64,000 nucleotides of DNA from a candidate division WOR-3 bacterium (GTDB lineage Bacteria > Hydrothermota > Tepidihabitantia > Tepidihabitantales > Tepidihabitantaceae): assembly GCA_039801085.1 (NCBI GenBank), contig JBDRTY010000003.1, forward strand, positions 62,001 through 126,000, read 5' to 3'. Below are positions 1 to 9,952 of the stretch, piece by piece. Position numbers and translations under genes: made by a program. Position 1 is the stretch's first letter; each line of letters opens with the position of its first letter. A model generated the notes under the pieces. It was not told the origin of the DNA. It searched no databases and saw only the letters and a list, made by a program, of their open reading frames with translations.

Positions 1-807
1 ACTGAACGGATTCTGTTTCTGGGTGATGTCTGTGCCGAGCCGGGCCGGGAGGCGGTTAAACACCTGCTACCCGGATTGAAGGCGACATTTCACCCCGGTT
101 TCTGTATTGTCAATGGTGAAAATGCCGCCGGTGGCTACGGCATTACACCGAAACTGGCTGAGGAACTTCTGCGCGCCGGTGCCGACTGCATCACCACCGG
201 TGACCACTGCTTTGACCGCCACGAACTCTGGGAGTTTCTGAACACCGAAGAAAAGATTCTCCGCCCGCTCAACTTTCCACCCGGAGCACCGGGCAGAGGC
301 TTCGGCGTCTATGAGCTGAAATCGGGTATCGGCAGAATCGCAATTATCAATCTTGTAGGCAGAGTCTTCATGAAACCGGTTGACTGTCCGTTCCAGCGCA
401 TCCGGACTCTCCTCCCGGAGATTCGCAGTCGGACACCGGTAATCATCGTTGACTTTCACGCCGAAGCCACCGCGGAAAAACGGGCAATGGGCTGGTTTCT
501 TGACGGCCAGGTGTCCGCGGTTATCGGCACTCACACCCATATTCAGACTGCCGATGAAGAAATTCTGCCCGGGGGCACCGCCTACATCACCGATGCCGGC
601 ATGTGCGGTGCTTTTGATTCAGTGCTGGGTATGAAGAAGGACCTGTCCCTGCGCCGGCTCATCGAACAGGTTCCGCTCCGGCTCCAGCCGGCAACCGGCG
701 ACATCCGGCTCAACGGCGTAGTGGTTGACATCGACACCGAAACCGGCCGGGCGGTCCGGATTGAACGGCTCGTCCGGAAATATCCGGGACCGGCTCAGGA
801 GCGCTGA
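1..807 (+). CDS. ymdB: YmdB/TIGR00282-type metallophosphoesterase (5' end outside window)
   Basis: Reading frame 1 is open from the first base and starts with ERILFLGDV, matching the beta-strand and first metal-binding Asp near the N-terminus of YmdB proteins, so only a few codons are missing; the ATG at 76 is too internal to be the start. Other visible motifs are [20 protein letters not shown] and [11 protein letters not shown], the order expected for the calcineurin-like TIGR00282 family. Bacillus YmdB hydrolyses 2',3'-cyclic nucleotides and affects RNA turnover and biofilm formation. The usual GNH motif reads GDH here, an Asn-to-Asp change at a metal or phosphate ligand. The stop codon lies inside the convergent uvrA 3' end (13-bp overlap). 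The family call is firm; the substrate is not known. Confidence 0.9.
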   Translation, partial: TERILFLGDVCAEPGREAVKHLLPGLKATFHPGFCIVNGENAAGGYGITPKLAEELLRAGADCITTGDHCFDRHELWEFLNTEEKILRPLNFPPGAPGRGFGVYELKSGIGRIAIINLVGRVFMKPVDCPFQRIRTLLPEIRSRTPVIIVDFHAEATAEKRAMGWFLDGQVSAVIGTHTHIQTADEEILPGGTAYITDAGMCGAFDSVLGMKKDLSLRRLIEQVPLRLQPATGDIRLNGVVVDIDTETGRAVRIERLVRKYPGPAQER

Positions 808-3638
808 AGCCTGAGCAGCGGTCTGAGAAACCGGCCGGTCCAGGATTGAACGCAGCCGGCAACCTGCTCCGGCGGACCGGCGCATACAACTCTGCCACCC
901 TCATCCCCGCCTTCCGGTCCAAGGTCAATCAGCCAGTCGGCACACTTGATCACCTCAAGGTTGTGCTCAATCACCACCACCGTATTTCCCCGCTCCACCA
1001 GCCGGTTCAGAACCCCGAGCAGCAGCCGGACATCCTCAAAATGCAGACCGGTGGTCGGCTCATCAAGGAGATAAAGCGTTCTGCCGGTTCCGATCTTCGA
1101 CAGCTCCCGGGCAAGCTTGATCCGCTGTGCCTCACCGCCGGACAGGGTCGGTGCCGGCTGACCCAGCTGGATATAGCCCAGGCCGACATCCTTCAAAAGC
1201 TTCAGCTTCCGTTCTACCGGGGGGATATTAATGAAGAAATCGTAGGCCTCATCAACGCTCATCGCCAGCACCTCGCTGATATTTCTGCCCTTGTATTTCA
1301 CCTCCAGCGTCTCCCGGTTATAGCGCCTGCCCTTGCAGACATCACAGGTCACATACACATCCGGCAGGAAATGCATCTCGACACGGATAATCCCGTCTCC
1401 GCCGCACGCCTCACACCTGCCGCCGCGGACATTGAATGAAAACCGGCCCGGCTTGTAACCGCGCAGCCGTGCCTCCTTTGTCCGGGCAAAGAGCTCCCGG
1501 ATCGGACCGAAGGCACCGGTGTAGGTTGCCGGATTCGAGCGAGGTGTCCGGCCGATCGGCGACTGATCAATATTGATCACCTTGTCAATTTTCTCCAGCC
1601 CGACGATCCGCCGGTGCGCCCCCGGCTTCTCAAGTGAACTGTAAAAGTGGCGTGCCAGCGCCCGGTAAAGGATATCGTTGACCAGCGTTGACTTGCCCGA
1701 ACCCGAAACCCCGGTCACACAGACCAGCAGCCCGAGCGGAATCTCAACATCAATATTCTTGAGGTTATTCTCCCGGCACCCCTCAACCCGCAAAAAACCG
1801 CGCTGCGGTTGACGCCGCTCCTTCGGCACCTCAATCCGGCGCCTGCCTGCCAGATAGGCACCGGTGATCGACTTCGGACAGGCGATGATCTCCTCGGGCC
1901 TGCCCTGCGCCACCACCCGGCCGCCCTGTGCCCCGGCACCCGGACCCAGGTCAATCACCCAGTCCGCCTCCCGGATTGTCTCCTCATCATGCTCAACGAC
2001 AATCACGGTATTACCCAGGTCCCGCAGACCCTTGAGCGTTGACAGCAGTTTCCGGTTGTCCCGCTGATGCAGACCGATTGACGGCTCATCCAGGATGTAA
2101 ACCACCCCCACCAGCCCGGAGCCGATCTGAGTTGCCAGCCGCACCCGCTGTGCCTCGCCCCCACCCAGACTTTCGGTCGTCCGGTCGAGTGTCAGATAGT
2201 CCAGACCTACCTGCTGCATAAATCCGAGCCGGCGCCTGATTTCTCTGAGCACCTCCCGTGCCACCGTCTGCTCCTTCGGACTCAACTTCAGTTCATCAAA
2301 GAACCGCAACGCCTCCTTCACCGACATCCTGGTCACCTCCGCAATATTCAGCCCGGCAATTTTCACCGCCAGCGCCTCCGGCTTCAAACGCGTGCCGTTG
2401 CACTCCGGACAGGGCAGAACCGACATGAACTGCTCCACCCACTCCCGCCGCGCCTCAGACTCAGTCTCACGGTAAACCCGCTCCAGATAAGGCACCAGCC
2501 CCTCATACCGGTCCTGCCAGGTGTATTCCCAGTCGTCACTCTCATAACGGAACTTCAGTTCCTCATCGGTTCCGTAGAGAATTGCCTGCCGGGCGGTCTG
2601 GGGCAGTTCCTTCCAGGGTGTCTCCAGACTGAATTTGAATCTTTTCGCCAGCGCTTCAAGCTTGCCCAGCAGCCAGCCGCTTTTCTCTCTTGCCTCCCCC
2701 CAGGGTTCCAGCGCTCCGTCAAGAATTGAAAGGTTCGGATCTGCAATCAGCCGGTCCGGGTCAATCTCCATCTTTGTCCCCAGACCGTGACATTTGGGAC
2801 AGGCACCATAAGGGGAGTTGAAAGAAAACAGCCGGGGGGAAATTTCCTCATACGAAAAACCACAATCCGGACAGGCGAATGCCGAAGAAAACACCCGCTC
2901 CTCAAAATTCCCCTCCTTATCCCCCTCAACCAGAACGATGCATCTCCCCTGCCCCTCATTCAGCGCCAGCTCCACCGAATCGGCAAGCCGCTTGCGCACC
3001 TCAGCCCGGACCGTGAGCCGGTCGATCACCAGCTCAATATTATGCTTCTTATACTTCTCCAGCGGTGGCACATCCTCAAGTTCATAAATTTTTCCGTCCA
3101 CCCGCACCCGGATATAACCCCGCCGTTTCGCCTGCTGGAGCTGCTCGCGGTACTCCCCCTTTCTCCCCCGCACCAGCGGTGCCAGAATCACAATGCTGGT
3201 GCCTGCGGGCAGACTGAGCAGACTGTCAACAATCTGGTCGCTGGTCTGGGAACTGATCGGCCGGTCACATTTCGGACAGAACGGCCTGCCCACCCGGGCA
3301 AAGAGCAGCCGCAGATAGTCATAAATTTCGGTGGTTGTCCCCACCGTTGACCTCGGGTTCCGGGCGCTGGTCCGCTGCTCAATCGCAATTGCTGGTGACA
3401 GCCCGGTGATCTGATCACAGTCCGGCTTCTCCAGCATCCCCAGAAACTGCCGGGCATAAGCGGAAAGCGACTCAATATACCGGCGCTGTCCTTCGGCATA
3501 AATCGTATCAAATGCCAGCGACGACTTGCCGGAACCGGAAATTCCGGTAATCACCACCAGCCGGTTTCTGGGAATGTCCAGACTGATGTTCTTCAGATTA
3601 TGCGCTCTCGCCCCACGGATTGAAATCACATCCTGCAT
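795..3638 (-). CDS. uvrA: Excinuclease ABC subunit A
   Basis: UvrA is the damage-sensing ATPase of nucleotide excision repair and loads UvrB. The 947-residue product has the normal family length. The first Walker A is at about residues 32-39 (GISGSGKS). A zinc finger with paired CPDC and CPKC motifs follows, then the signature [12 protein letters not shown], the second Walker [10 protein letters not shown], the second zinc finger CEAC...CDVC, and [12 protein letters not shown]. The start is the ATG giving [17 protein letters not shown]; a frame extending 26 codons upstream lacks family similarity and crosses the promoter. The predicted transcript start is only about 4 nt upstream, so no Shine-Dalgarno is possible. 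The gene is single and convergent with the YmdB gene. Confidence 0.97.
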   Translation of the reverse strand: MQDVISIRGARAHNLKNISLDIPRNRLVVITGISGSGKSSLAFDTIYAEGQRRYIESLSAYARQFLGMLEKPDCDQITGLSPAIAIEQRTSARNPRSTVGTTTEIYDYLRLLFARVGRPFCPKCDRPISSQTSDQIVDSLLSLPAGTSIVILAPLVRGRKGEYREQLQQAKRRGYIRVRVDGKIYELEDVPPLEKYKKHNIELVIDRLTVRAEVRKRLADSVELALNEGQGRCIVLVEGDKEGNFEERVFSSAFACPDCGFSYEEISPRLFSFNSPYGACPKCHGLGTKMEIDPDRLIADPNLSILDGALEPWGEAREKSGWLLGKLEALAKRFKFSLETPWKELPQTARQAILYGTDEELKFRYESDDWEYTWQDRYEGLVPYLERVYRETESEARREWVEQFMSVLPCPECNGTRLKPEALAVKIAGLNIAEVTRMSVKEALRFFDELKLSPKEQTVAREVLREIRRRLGFMQQVGLDYLTLDRTTESLGGGEAQRVRLATQIGSGLVGVVYILDEPSIGLHQRDNRKLLSTLKGLRDLGNTVIVVEHDEETIREADWVIDLGPGAGAQGGRVVAQGRPEEIIACPKSITGAYLAGRRRIEVPKERRQPQRGFLRVEGCRENNLKNIDVEIPLGLLVCVTGVSGSGKSTLVNDILYRALARHFYSSLEKPGAHRRIVGLEKIDKVINIDQSPIGRTPRSNPATYTGAFGPIRELFARTKEARLRGYKPGRFSFNVRGGRCEACGGDGIIRVEMHFLPDVYVTCDVCKGRRYNRETLEVKYKGRNISEVLAMSVDEAYDFFINIPPVERKLKLLKDVGLGYIQLGQPAPTLSGGEAQRIKLARELSKIGTGRTLYLLDEPTTGLHFEDVRLLLGVLNRLVERGNTVVVIEHNLEVIKCADWLIDLGPEGGDEGGRVVCAGPPEQVAGCVQSWTGRFLRPLLRLQRS

Positions 3639-3648
3639 CTGGACTTTT

Positions 3649-3676
3649 AGTATAAACCGCCCCCAACTCAAATCAA
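3649..3676 (-). promoter_or_regulatory. Sigma70-type promoter of uvrA
   Basis: On the minus strand TTGATT (3676-3671) and TATACT (3654-3649) are separated by 16 nt. The -10 box ends 10 nt before the uvrA ATG, giving a nearly leaderless transcript. Spacing matches the other promoters in the window. Confidence 0.55.
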
Positions 3677-3819
3677 TACCGCTGCCCTGCACCCTCCGGT
3701 GTAAAAAACCACCCAATCTGACTCAACCGACCGATTTAACAAACCACTACCGATCGGAAAAATCCGGCAGCGAATATTTAACAGGGTGGGGAAATAATAC
3801 TTATAATTAACTGTGCCCC

Positions 3820-4443
3820 TCAGTGGGTAAGAAAATAGCAGATAATATTAATCCCCATCCGCAGCGCCTGCTCCCGGACTTCAGGCGGATCGTTATACCG
3901 GTCGGTCCAGCCGTCGGAGATATTGGAGTTATAGGTATAGAAAACCGCCAGCCTGCCGCCGACATAAAGCCCGTAACCCCGGGGCGGACCCTCGTAATGC
4001 TCATGAATCTTCGGCGGACCGTTGGGAAAATCATAAAAGCAGTGGTAAATCGGATGGTCAAATGGCAACTCAACCAGTTCCGAATTGGGAAAGACCTTCT
4101 TCAGCTCCCGGCGGAATGATTCATCCATACCGTAGTCATCATCCGCATACAGAAATCCGCCTGCCTCCAGATAGCGCCGGAGCCTGGTTACCTCCTCCTC
4201 GGAGAAGCTGACATTACCGTGTCCGGTCATGAAGAGAAACGGATACTGATAGAGCCGTTCATCAAGGAGCGAGACCTGCGCCTCATCGGTGATACAGCGG
4301 ATGCTCGTGCGCCGGTTGAGCTCCCGGCACAGATTGGGGATGATCTCCGGGTCATTATACCAGTCGCCGCCACCACTGTATTTCAGCCGGGCAAGCTGGA
4401 GCTGACCGGAAAGAAGTGGCAGGAACAAAAGCAGATTCAGCAT
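3820..4443 (-). CDS. DUF4159-like exported protein
   Basis: The 207-residue protein starts with a short hydrophobic signal (MLNLLLFLPLLSG). It continues with LKYSGGGDWYNDPEIIPNL, FLFMTGHGNVSFSEEE, and GGFLYADDDYGMDESFRREL, features of the DUF4159 family, a glutamine-amidotransferase-like fold often found with membrane-linked MoxR and DUF58 systems. No catalytic Cys typical of active amidotransferases stands out, so a binding or structural role is more likely; no function is assigned. Its start overlaps the end of the PHP gene by 7 bp, so it is the last gene of the ftcD-PHP-DUF4159 operon. The Shine-Dalgarno is weak, suggesting translational coupling. Confidence 0.75.
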   Translation of the reverse strand: MLNLLLFLPLLSGQLQLARLKYSGGGDWYNDPEIIPNLCRELNRRTSIRCITDEAQVSLLDERLYQYPFLFMTGHGNVSFSEEEVTRLRRYLEAGGFLYADDDYGMDESFRRELKKVFPNSELVELPFDHPIYHCFYDFPNGPPKIHEHYEGPPRGYGLYVGGRLAVFYTYNSNISDGWTDRYNDPPEVREQALRMGINIICYFLTH

Positions 4444-5285
4444 TTTTTCACCCGGCGCTTGAGCGCCATCAGATACTGATAGGGCAGCCGGACATCACCG
4501 AGATAAATCCGGCCGAACTTCCGGCCACCATGACAGTCGGAACCGCCGGTGACCAGCAGCCCGTTCTTCTGGGCGACCTCGAGATAATGCTCCACCGCCC
4601 GCTGATTGTGCTCCGGATGCCACACCTCAATCCCGTCAACCCCTGCCGCAATCACCAGATAGACCAGCCCGTCATTGCCATAGGTTGCCGGATGGGCGAT
4701 CACCGCCAGCCCGCCCGCCTGATGAATCCGCTCAATCACCTCCGCCGGTGTCAGTCGCAGCTTGGGAAAGTATGCCGGACCGTCATAGCCGATGTATTTT
4801 TCAAACGCCTCGCTCATCGTCGCCACCCCGCCCGCCTCCACCAGCGCCTGCGCCACATGCGGTCTGCCGACCGCACCCGCACCGGCAATCTCCTTGACCC
4901 GCTCAAAACTCACCCGCCATCTCCCCGCTGCCAGTTCGTTCAGTTTATTCACCATCCGTTCTGCCCGCTGGAGCCGGAACTCCCGCACCCGGGCAAAGAA
5001 CTCCTGCACCCCGGCACCCCGGTAATCGATATAGTAACCGAGAATATGGACATCGGTACCATTGACATTACAGCTCAGCTCCACACCGGGCACAATCTCC
5101 ACCCCGGACCGCTTGCCCTGTGCCTTTGCCCGCTCAATGCCCTCGACCGAGTCGTGATCGGTGATCGCAATTGCGCTAAAGCCCATCTGCTCAGCCCGGA
5201 TAACCAGCTCCTCAGGTGTAAACAGGCCATCGGAAAAAATGGTATGCAGATGCAGGTCAACTACCGCCGGCTGACTACCCTTCAA
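4437..5285 (-). CDS. PHP-domain phosphoesterase (RNase AM/TrpH-like)
   Basis: The N-terminus carries DLHLHTIFSDG, then ITDHDSVEG and VPGVELSC, the metal-binding His/Asp/Glu set of the PHP superfamily. AVIAHPATYG and TGGSDCHGG supply the later metal ligands. This layout matches the TrpH/YciV group (COG0613), whose characterised members hydrolyse 3',5'-nucleoside bisphosphates or trim RNA 5' ends. The 282-residue length fits. The start is a TTG with AAAGGCGG about 9 nt upstream; no ATG or GTG occurs before the first motif. It lies 29 nt downstream of ftcD and overlaps the DUF4159 gene. Chemistry is well supported; substrate is inferred. Confidence 0.88.
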   Translation of the reverse strand: MKGSQPAVVDLHLHTIFSDGLFTPEELVIRAEQMGFSAIAITDHDSVEGIERAKAQGKRSGVEIVPGVELSCNVNGTDVHILGYYIDYRGAGVQEFFARVREFRLQRAERMVNKLNELAAGRWRVSFERVKEIAGAGAVGRPHVAQALVEAGGVATMSEAFEKYIGYDGPAYFPKLRLTPAEVIERIHQAGGLAVIAHPATYGNDGLVYLVIAAGVDGIEVWHPEHNQRAVEHYLEVAQKNGLLVTGGSDCHGGRKFGRIYLGDVRLPYQYLMALKRRVKKC

Positions 5286-5314
5286 TTAACGACCGCCTTT
5301 CGCCGGATAACCGG

Positions 5315-6829
5315 TTAACTCATCCTTCTGGCAACCGTATCCAGGTAACCCTTAACCAGCCCTTCCAGCTCTGAAGACAGCTCATCCAGTGTCTCCTGGA
5401 TGCCGGCAACAAAATCCCGGTCTCTGATACCGCCGAGATTGATCAGCACATTGAGCCTGGCACCCCGGAAGGCGGCATCAAGATTAAGCGTTGCTACTCC
5501 GGCATCACTGATTGAATTCTTGTTACCGTATTCCACGACCGGTTTTGCCAGCTTCAGCACCTCCAGCGCCAGCTTCATCGTCCGCAAGGGCACCTCGGCA
5601 GCCCGCTTCAGCGCCTCACTCACCGCCCGCTCCCGCTCCTGTCGTTCCGCCTCAGTCATCTTCGGCAGCTTGTATGCCTGCATCACCGCCTTGAACGACT
5701 CGGCATCCTCATCCATCAGACTGATAAACCGCTCGCGCAGCGGAATCAGCCGGTCCCTCACCGCTTTCAGCTCCTCCTCAAACTCCTCATAACCCTTCTT
5801 GCCGATCGTCAGATTTGCCACCATTGTGAACAGCGCGGTGCCGATCGCACCATTGAGCGCCGCTGCGGTCCCGCCCCCCGGTACCGGCGCCGAAGATGCC
5901 AGCTCACTCAGAAAGTCAGGCAGACCCTGAGCCGGCACCAGCCGGTTTTCCAGAATCTGCTCCTTCTTGAACTCATTCAACTGGAGATAAAACTTCGCGC
6001 AGTCCACGAGCGCCGCCTGCGGCACCAGTCCGACAATTTCCGACTCCACCACATTCACCCCGTAACGCTGTGCCTCCCGCTTCACCGTTTCAAACACCCG
6101 GTAAAGCGGTGTCTTGGTATAATCGGTCATGTTGATCGACACCTGGGCGCAGTTCTTCTCCTTGAGTTCAAACCCCAGCGCCTTGACATACCGGAACCCG
6201 CCCGAGCGGAACCGGATCGCCTTGGCGATCTTCTCGGCAATCTTCACATCCGGCGTGGAGAGGTTGATATTATAGGCAATCAGCGGCGCCCGCACTCCGA
6301 CCACGGTCGCACCGGCGGTCGGATGCAGTTCGGGCCGGCCGAAGTCCGGTGCCCGGTCCGGATCAGTCTTAATCGCCTCCCGCAACCCCTCAAACTCACC
6401 CTGCCGGATGTTTGCCAGGTCCTGCCGGTCCGGCCTGGTCGCCGCCAGTTCATAGAGGTAAACCGGTATTCCCAGTTCATCCGCAATCCGCTTGCCCAGC
6501 CGCTTTGCCAGCTCAATGCACTCCGCCTGTGTCACTCCGGAAATCGGCACAAACGGAATCACATCGGTGGCACCGATCCGCGGATGCTCACCCTGATGTT
6601 TTGTCAAATCAATCAGTTCCGCTGCGGTCTTTGCCGCCCTGAACGCCGCCTCCAGCACCGCCTCCGGCTCGCCGACAAAGCTGATCACCGCCCGGTTGTG
6701 GTCCGCATTCATCTCCTGGTCCAGCAGCGTCACCCCGGTCACCGACCTGATACTGCTGACAATCTGTTCAACAACCTCAGGCCGCCGGCCCTCGCTGAAA
6801 TTGGGAACACATTCAACAATTCTTCTCAT
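5315..6829 (-). CDS. ftcD: Bifunctional glutamate formimidoyltransferase / formimidoyltetrahydrofolate cyclodeaminase
   Basis: The protein (504 aa) begins MRRIVECVPNFSEGR, the classic start of the formiminotransferase domain, with DADHNR-type motif MNADHNRAV, RIGATDVIPFVP and the folate-binding region to about residue 300. The last 200 residues form the cyclodeaminase domain with PVPGGGTAAA and NKNSISDAGVATLNLDA. It transfers the formimino group from formiminoglutamate to tetrahydrofolate and then releases ammonia, linking histidine breakdown to one-carbon metabolism. No other hut gene is in the window. The ATG at 6829 has AAAGGAGC upstream and its own promoter; a longer frame to 6931 would run through that promoter. 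Confidence 0.95.
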   Translation of the reverse strand: MRRIVECVPNFSEGRRPEVVEQIVSSIRSVTGVTLLDQEMNADHNRAVISFVGEPEAVLEAAFRAAKTAAELIDLTKHQGEHPRIGATDVIPFVPISGVTQAECIELAKRLGKRIADELGIPVYLYELAATRPDRQDLANIRQGEFEGLREAIKTDPDRAPDFGRPELHPTAGATVVGVRAPLIAYNINLSTPDVKIAEKIAKAIRFRSGGFRYVKALGFELKEKNCAQVSINMTDYTKTPLYRVFETVKREAQRYGVNVVESEIVGLVPQAALVDCAKFYLQLNEFKKEQILENRLVPAQGLPDFLSELASSAPVPGGGTAAALNGAIGTALFTMVANLTIGKKGYEEFEEELKAVRDRLIPLRERFISLMDEDAESFKAVMQAYKLPKMTEAERQERERAVSEALKRAAEVPLRTMKLALEVLKLAKPVVEYGNKNSISDAGVATLNLDAAFRGARLNVLINLGGIRDRDFVAGIQETLDELSSELEGLVKGYLDTVARRMS

Positions 6830-6866
6830 TTTTTCTGCTCCTTTCAGGCTGAAAACGGTTTTCTCA

Positions 6867-6894
6867 ATCATAACCGGCACAGCAAAACTGTCAA
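6867..6894 (-). promoter_or_regulatory. Sigma70 promoter of ftcD operon
   Basis: TTGACA (6894-6889), 16-nt spacer, TATGAT (6872-6867) on the minus strand, 37 nt before the ftcD ATG, leaving room for its AAAGGAG ribosome-binding site. It is divergent from the capA-like gene promoter. Confidence 0.8.
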
Positions 6895-6920
6895 ATCGGG
6901 CTGGAGCCGGCAACTGAAGT

Positions 6921-6948
6921 TTGACCCGCACCCCCAGCCGGATAGAAT
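6921..6948 (+). promoter_or_regulatory. Sigma70 promoter of capA-like gene
   Basis: TTGACC (6921-6926), 16-nt spacer, TAGAAT (6943-6948). GGCGGA at 6956-6961 can act as ribosome-binding site for the ATG at 6968, so the leader is very short. Confidence 0.75.
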
Positions 6949-6967
6949 TAAACTTGGCGGACTGATC

Positions 6968-9922
6968 ATGAACGGACTGCTTCTTTTTCTGCTGGTAACT
7001 GTCAGCCCGCCTGCCTGTGCCGATACGGTTGAAAACTTTGAATCGGGCACAGTTGAACTTTACTCATTTCCCGGCGAGGACCAGGACCCCGACCTCTGGC
7101 TCCTGGATTCCACCAGTACCCATCAGAGCTCGCACTTCAGCCTGAAACTGCTCGGCAACACCTGGAAGATTGAGCCGGTTATCCCCTTTACCCTTGACAC
7201 AAGCACGGTGCTCTCGGTTGCCGCCTTTATTGAGGCGGTCGGCGAAATCCAGGGCTTCGGTCTGATCGGTGAAGGCGAAACCCTGCTTTATGCGTTTGCC
7301 GGCCGGGAAAAGGTTGACCCCAGCCGCTGGATCACCGTTTATCAGGGCGCGTTTCCGGTCCGAACCTGGAATGTGTATCTGCTCCCCGTGGGCGAAGACT
7401 GGCTTGCCCGGTTCGGCCGGCTTGCACCGGTCAGCGGTCTGGTATTTGTCAATGACCACGACAGCAGCCGCACCGGCAGTGTGCTCTTTGATGACATCCT
7501 GAACATCACTGCCGACCTGCCGGTCCCGCCGGAGCTGGAAATCTGGCATGAAATCCGGTCCGGGATCAAAAATCGCGACGGCACCTGGAGCGTCACGGTT
7601 CAGTTTTATTCCCGGGTGACCGACCCCGACTCCCGCCATCACTTCTACTTCTGGTCCTTTGGCGACGACTCCACCAGTCAGGACTCCTGTCCTCTGCACA
7701 CCTACAATGTCCGCGACGATCACCTGTTTACCGTGCTCTGTCAGGTCAGCGACTCCACCGGCAGATGGGCACGGGATACCACCCGCGTCCGGATTGAAAC
7801 CGGACCGTCCAGCCTTCCCCTGAAACTGAACTTCACCGGTGACATCATGCTTGCCCGCAGATATGAACAGCCCGGCGGCATCATTGATACACTCGGACCC
7901 GAGGGTGTTTTTACCCGGGTCCGGCACCTGCTGGCGGACAGCGCCGACCTCACCGTTGCCAATCTTGAATGTCCGCTCACGGACCGCGGCACACCCCATC
8001 CGACCAAACCGATCGTCTTCCGCGGCCGGCCATCCAATGTCCGGGGTCTTGTCTATGCCGGCATTGACCTCGTCTCACTGGCAAACAACCACATCCTCGA
8101 CTACGGTCGGGAAGGGCTGATTCAGACCTGTCAGGTTCTGGACTCCTGTGGCATCAGCAACTGTGGTGCCGGTGAGGACATCTATCAGGCATTTCAGCCT
8201 GCCTTCATTGTCAAATCCGGCACAAGCCTCGGCTTCCTTGCCTTCAGTGACCGGACCGGCCAGTATGACAACTACCAGCCCTTTCTCAACGCCGGCTACA
8301 ACAAACCCGGATTTGCCGAGCAGGACAGCTGGCGGATCTTTCAGACGCTTGCCCGCACCCGCACGGTTGCGGACTTCGTCATCGTCCAGCTCCATACGGG
8401 GGAGGAGTATCAGGAGACACCCGGTTTCAAGGCGGATGATGAATGGTTCTCACCCCGGGCAGAAAGACCATCAGACCATGGCCGTGCCCTGCGTCACCGC
8501 ATCATTGAAAATGGCGCAGACCTGATCATCTGCCACCATCCCCACATCCTCCAGGGAATCGAGGTTTATCAGGGAAAGGTAATCGCCCATTCGCTCGGCA
8601 ACTTCGCCTTTGACCAGGAGTATCCGGAGACCTATCCCACCGTAATTCTCCATACCCGGCTTGATGAACAGGGGTTCCGGCACTTTCGCCTCATCCCGGT
8701 CTTCATTGACGACTACCTGCCCACACCCGCAACCGGTGAGCTGGGGATTGCGATCCTGCGCCACCTCGCCGCGCTTTCCCGGGAACTGGGAACATATGTA
8801 ATTGTCAATCCGGAATCGGTGCTTGCCACCGTCATCCTGGACACCCTTCGCCTCTGCCGTCAGTACCAGGATGTCACCGACTCAGCTTTCATCCTGCCCG
8901 ATTCCGGCTGGTTTGTCTCCCCGCCCCGGCACCTGGACGCAAATGCTGATATCAGCCGGCTCGTCAGCATCAGCCCGGCAGCAGACTGGCAGTTCCGGCT
9001 CGGCCGGGACCTGGTCTGGTTCGGCAACATGGAAAATGAGGGGGCGACGATGTGGCTGCTGAATCAACCCGATGAGTTCTATGACCCGCTTGCGCGCCGC
9101 GGCAGCCGTTCCCTTGCCCAGCGCCGCACCGCCGGTACCGGCACCATCATCACCAACCTTGAGGAGCGTTATCCCCTGCCTCCTGACTCCGGTGATCTGA
9201 CCGTCTACTCCTGGCTCAGGGGTGAAAACGCCGGTCCGGCAAATATCAGGCTCAACCTCTACTCCAGCCGCAGCGCCGGTCTACCGGTCCAGACCTGCAG
9301 CCTTGCCACCCGGTTTTCGGGCACATTTGACTGGCGGTTTGAAACAGGCTCCACTACCCCGCTGGCAAATGCCGGCTTCTTTGATCTCTGGCTCACCAGT
9401 GCCGGTCCGGACTCCGGCACCGGGATTGCCCGGTTCGACGACGCCGGCGTAATCAAGTGGACCCCATGGCAGGATTTTGTGCCCGGGACCGAAATCCCGA
9501 CCCCGAACGAATACAGCTGGCTCCAGCTCCGCACCCGGACCGGCGCCACTCAGGCACAGCTCAATTACCAGACAGTCAACTACCGGCTTATGACCGGTGT
9601 CCGAAGCCCGGCTCCTTCTCAACCCGCACCTCTGCCCCTGCTTTCAGTTCAACCCTCCCATTCCCGGGTTCAGACAGTAATCAGCTATCACCTGCCCCGC
9701 ACCTCCCGGGTCCGGCTTGCGGTTTACAATTCTGCCGGACAGAAGGTCAGGACCCTGGTCAACCGGCTCCAGCCCGCGGGTCCGCACCAGCTTGTGTGGG
9801 ATCTGACCGCCAACTCCGGCAGACCACTGCCCACCGGCACCTACATCCTTCTACTCACCACTGAAAACGGCACCGCAGTCCGCCGGCTGATCCGGCTGAA
9901 CCCCGGAACCCAGAACCGGTGA
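6968..9922 (+). CDS. Secreted CapA/PgsA-like metallophosphatase-fold protein with PKD and sorting domains
   Basis: The start is the ATG of MNGLLLFLLVTVSPPACA, a signal peptide just downstream of a clear promoter; the frame is open far upstream but that stretch is antisense to ftcD. The 984-residue protein has an N-terminal jelly-roll-like segment, a PKD-like domain (WSFGDDS), then a CapA domain: LNFTGDIMLARR, ANLECPLTDRG, SLANNHILDYG, HTGEEY, ICHHPHILQGIE and HSLGNFAFD. CapA/PgsA proteins act in capsular poly-glutamate assembly. A second carbohydrate-module-like region follows, then a FlgD-like C-terminal domain (YNSAGQKVRTLV, TGTYILLL) typical of secretion-sorted surface proteins. Fusion to PKD and sorting domains suggests a surface-exposed enzyme rather than a classical capsule-assembly factor. 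Confidence 0.85.
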   Translation: MNGLLLFLLVTVSPPACADTVENFESGTVELYSFPGEDQDPDLWLLDSTSTHQSSHFSLKLLGNTWKIEPVIPFTLDTSTVLSVAAFIEAVGEIQGFGLIGEGETLLYAFAGREKVDPSRWITVYQGAFPVRTWNVYLLPVGEDWLARFGRLAPVSGLVFVNDHDSSRTGSVLFDDILNITADLPVPPELEIWHEIRSGIKNRDGTWSVTVQFYSRVTDPDSRHHFYFWSFGDDSTSQDSCPLHTYNVRDDHLFTVLCQVSDSTGRWARDTTRVRIETGPSSLPLKLNFTGDIMLARRYEQPGGIIDTLGPEGVFTRVRHLLADSADLTVANLECPLTDRGTPHPTKPIVFRGRPSNVRGLVYAGIDLVSLANNHILDYGREGLIQTCQVLDSCGISNCGAGEDIYQAFQPAFIVKSGTSLGFLAFSDRTGQYDNYQPFLNAGYNKPGFAEQDSWRIFQTLARTRTVADFVIVQLHTGEEYQETPGFKADDEWFSPRAERPSDHGRALRHRIIENGADLIICHHPHILQGIEVYQGKVIAHSLGNFAFDQEYPETYPTVILHTRLDEQGFRHFRLIPVFIDDYLPTPATGELGIAILRHLAALSRELGTYVIVNPESVLATVILDTLRLCRQYQDVTDSAFILPDSGWFVSPPRHLDANADISRLVSISPAADWQFRLGRDLVWFGNMENEGATMWLLNQPDEFYDPLARRGSRSLAQRRTAGTGTIITNLEERYPLPPDSGDLTVYSWLRGENAGPANIRLNLYSSRSAGLPVQTCSLATRFSGTFDWRFETGSTTPLANAGFFDLWLTSAGPDSGTGIARFDDAGVIKWTPWQDFVPGTEIPTPNEYSWLQLRTRTGATQAQLNYQTVNYRLMTGVRSPAPSQPAPLPLLSVQPSHSRVQTVISYHLPRTSRVRLAVYNSAGQKVRTLVNRLQPAGPHQLVWDLTANSGRPLPTGTYILLLTTENGTAVRRLIRLNPGTQNR

Positions 9923-9952
9923 TCTGCCAGTCTAATATAATAAAGGAGGCTT

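Noticed and set aside
6323-6967. In-frame extension of the capA-like gene
   Set aside because: It is antisense to ftcD, and a signal peptide, a promoter and an RBS-like site all point to the ATG at 6968.
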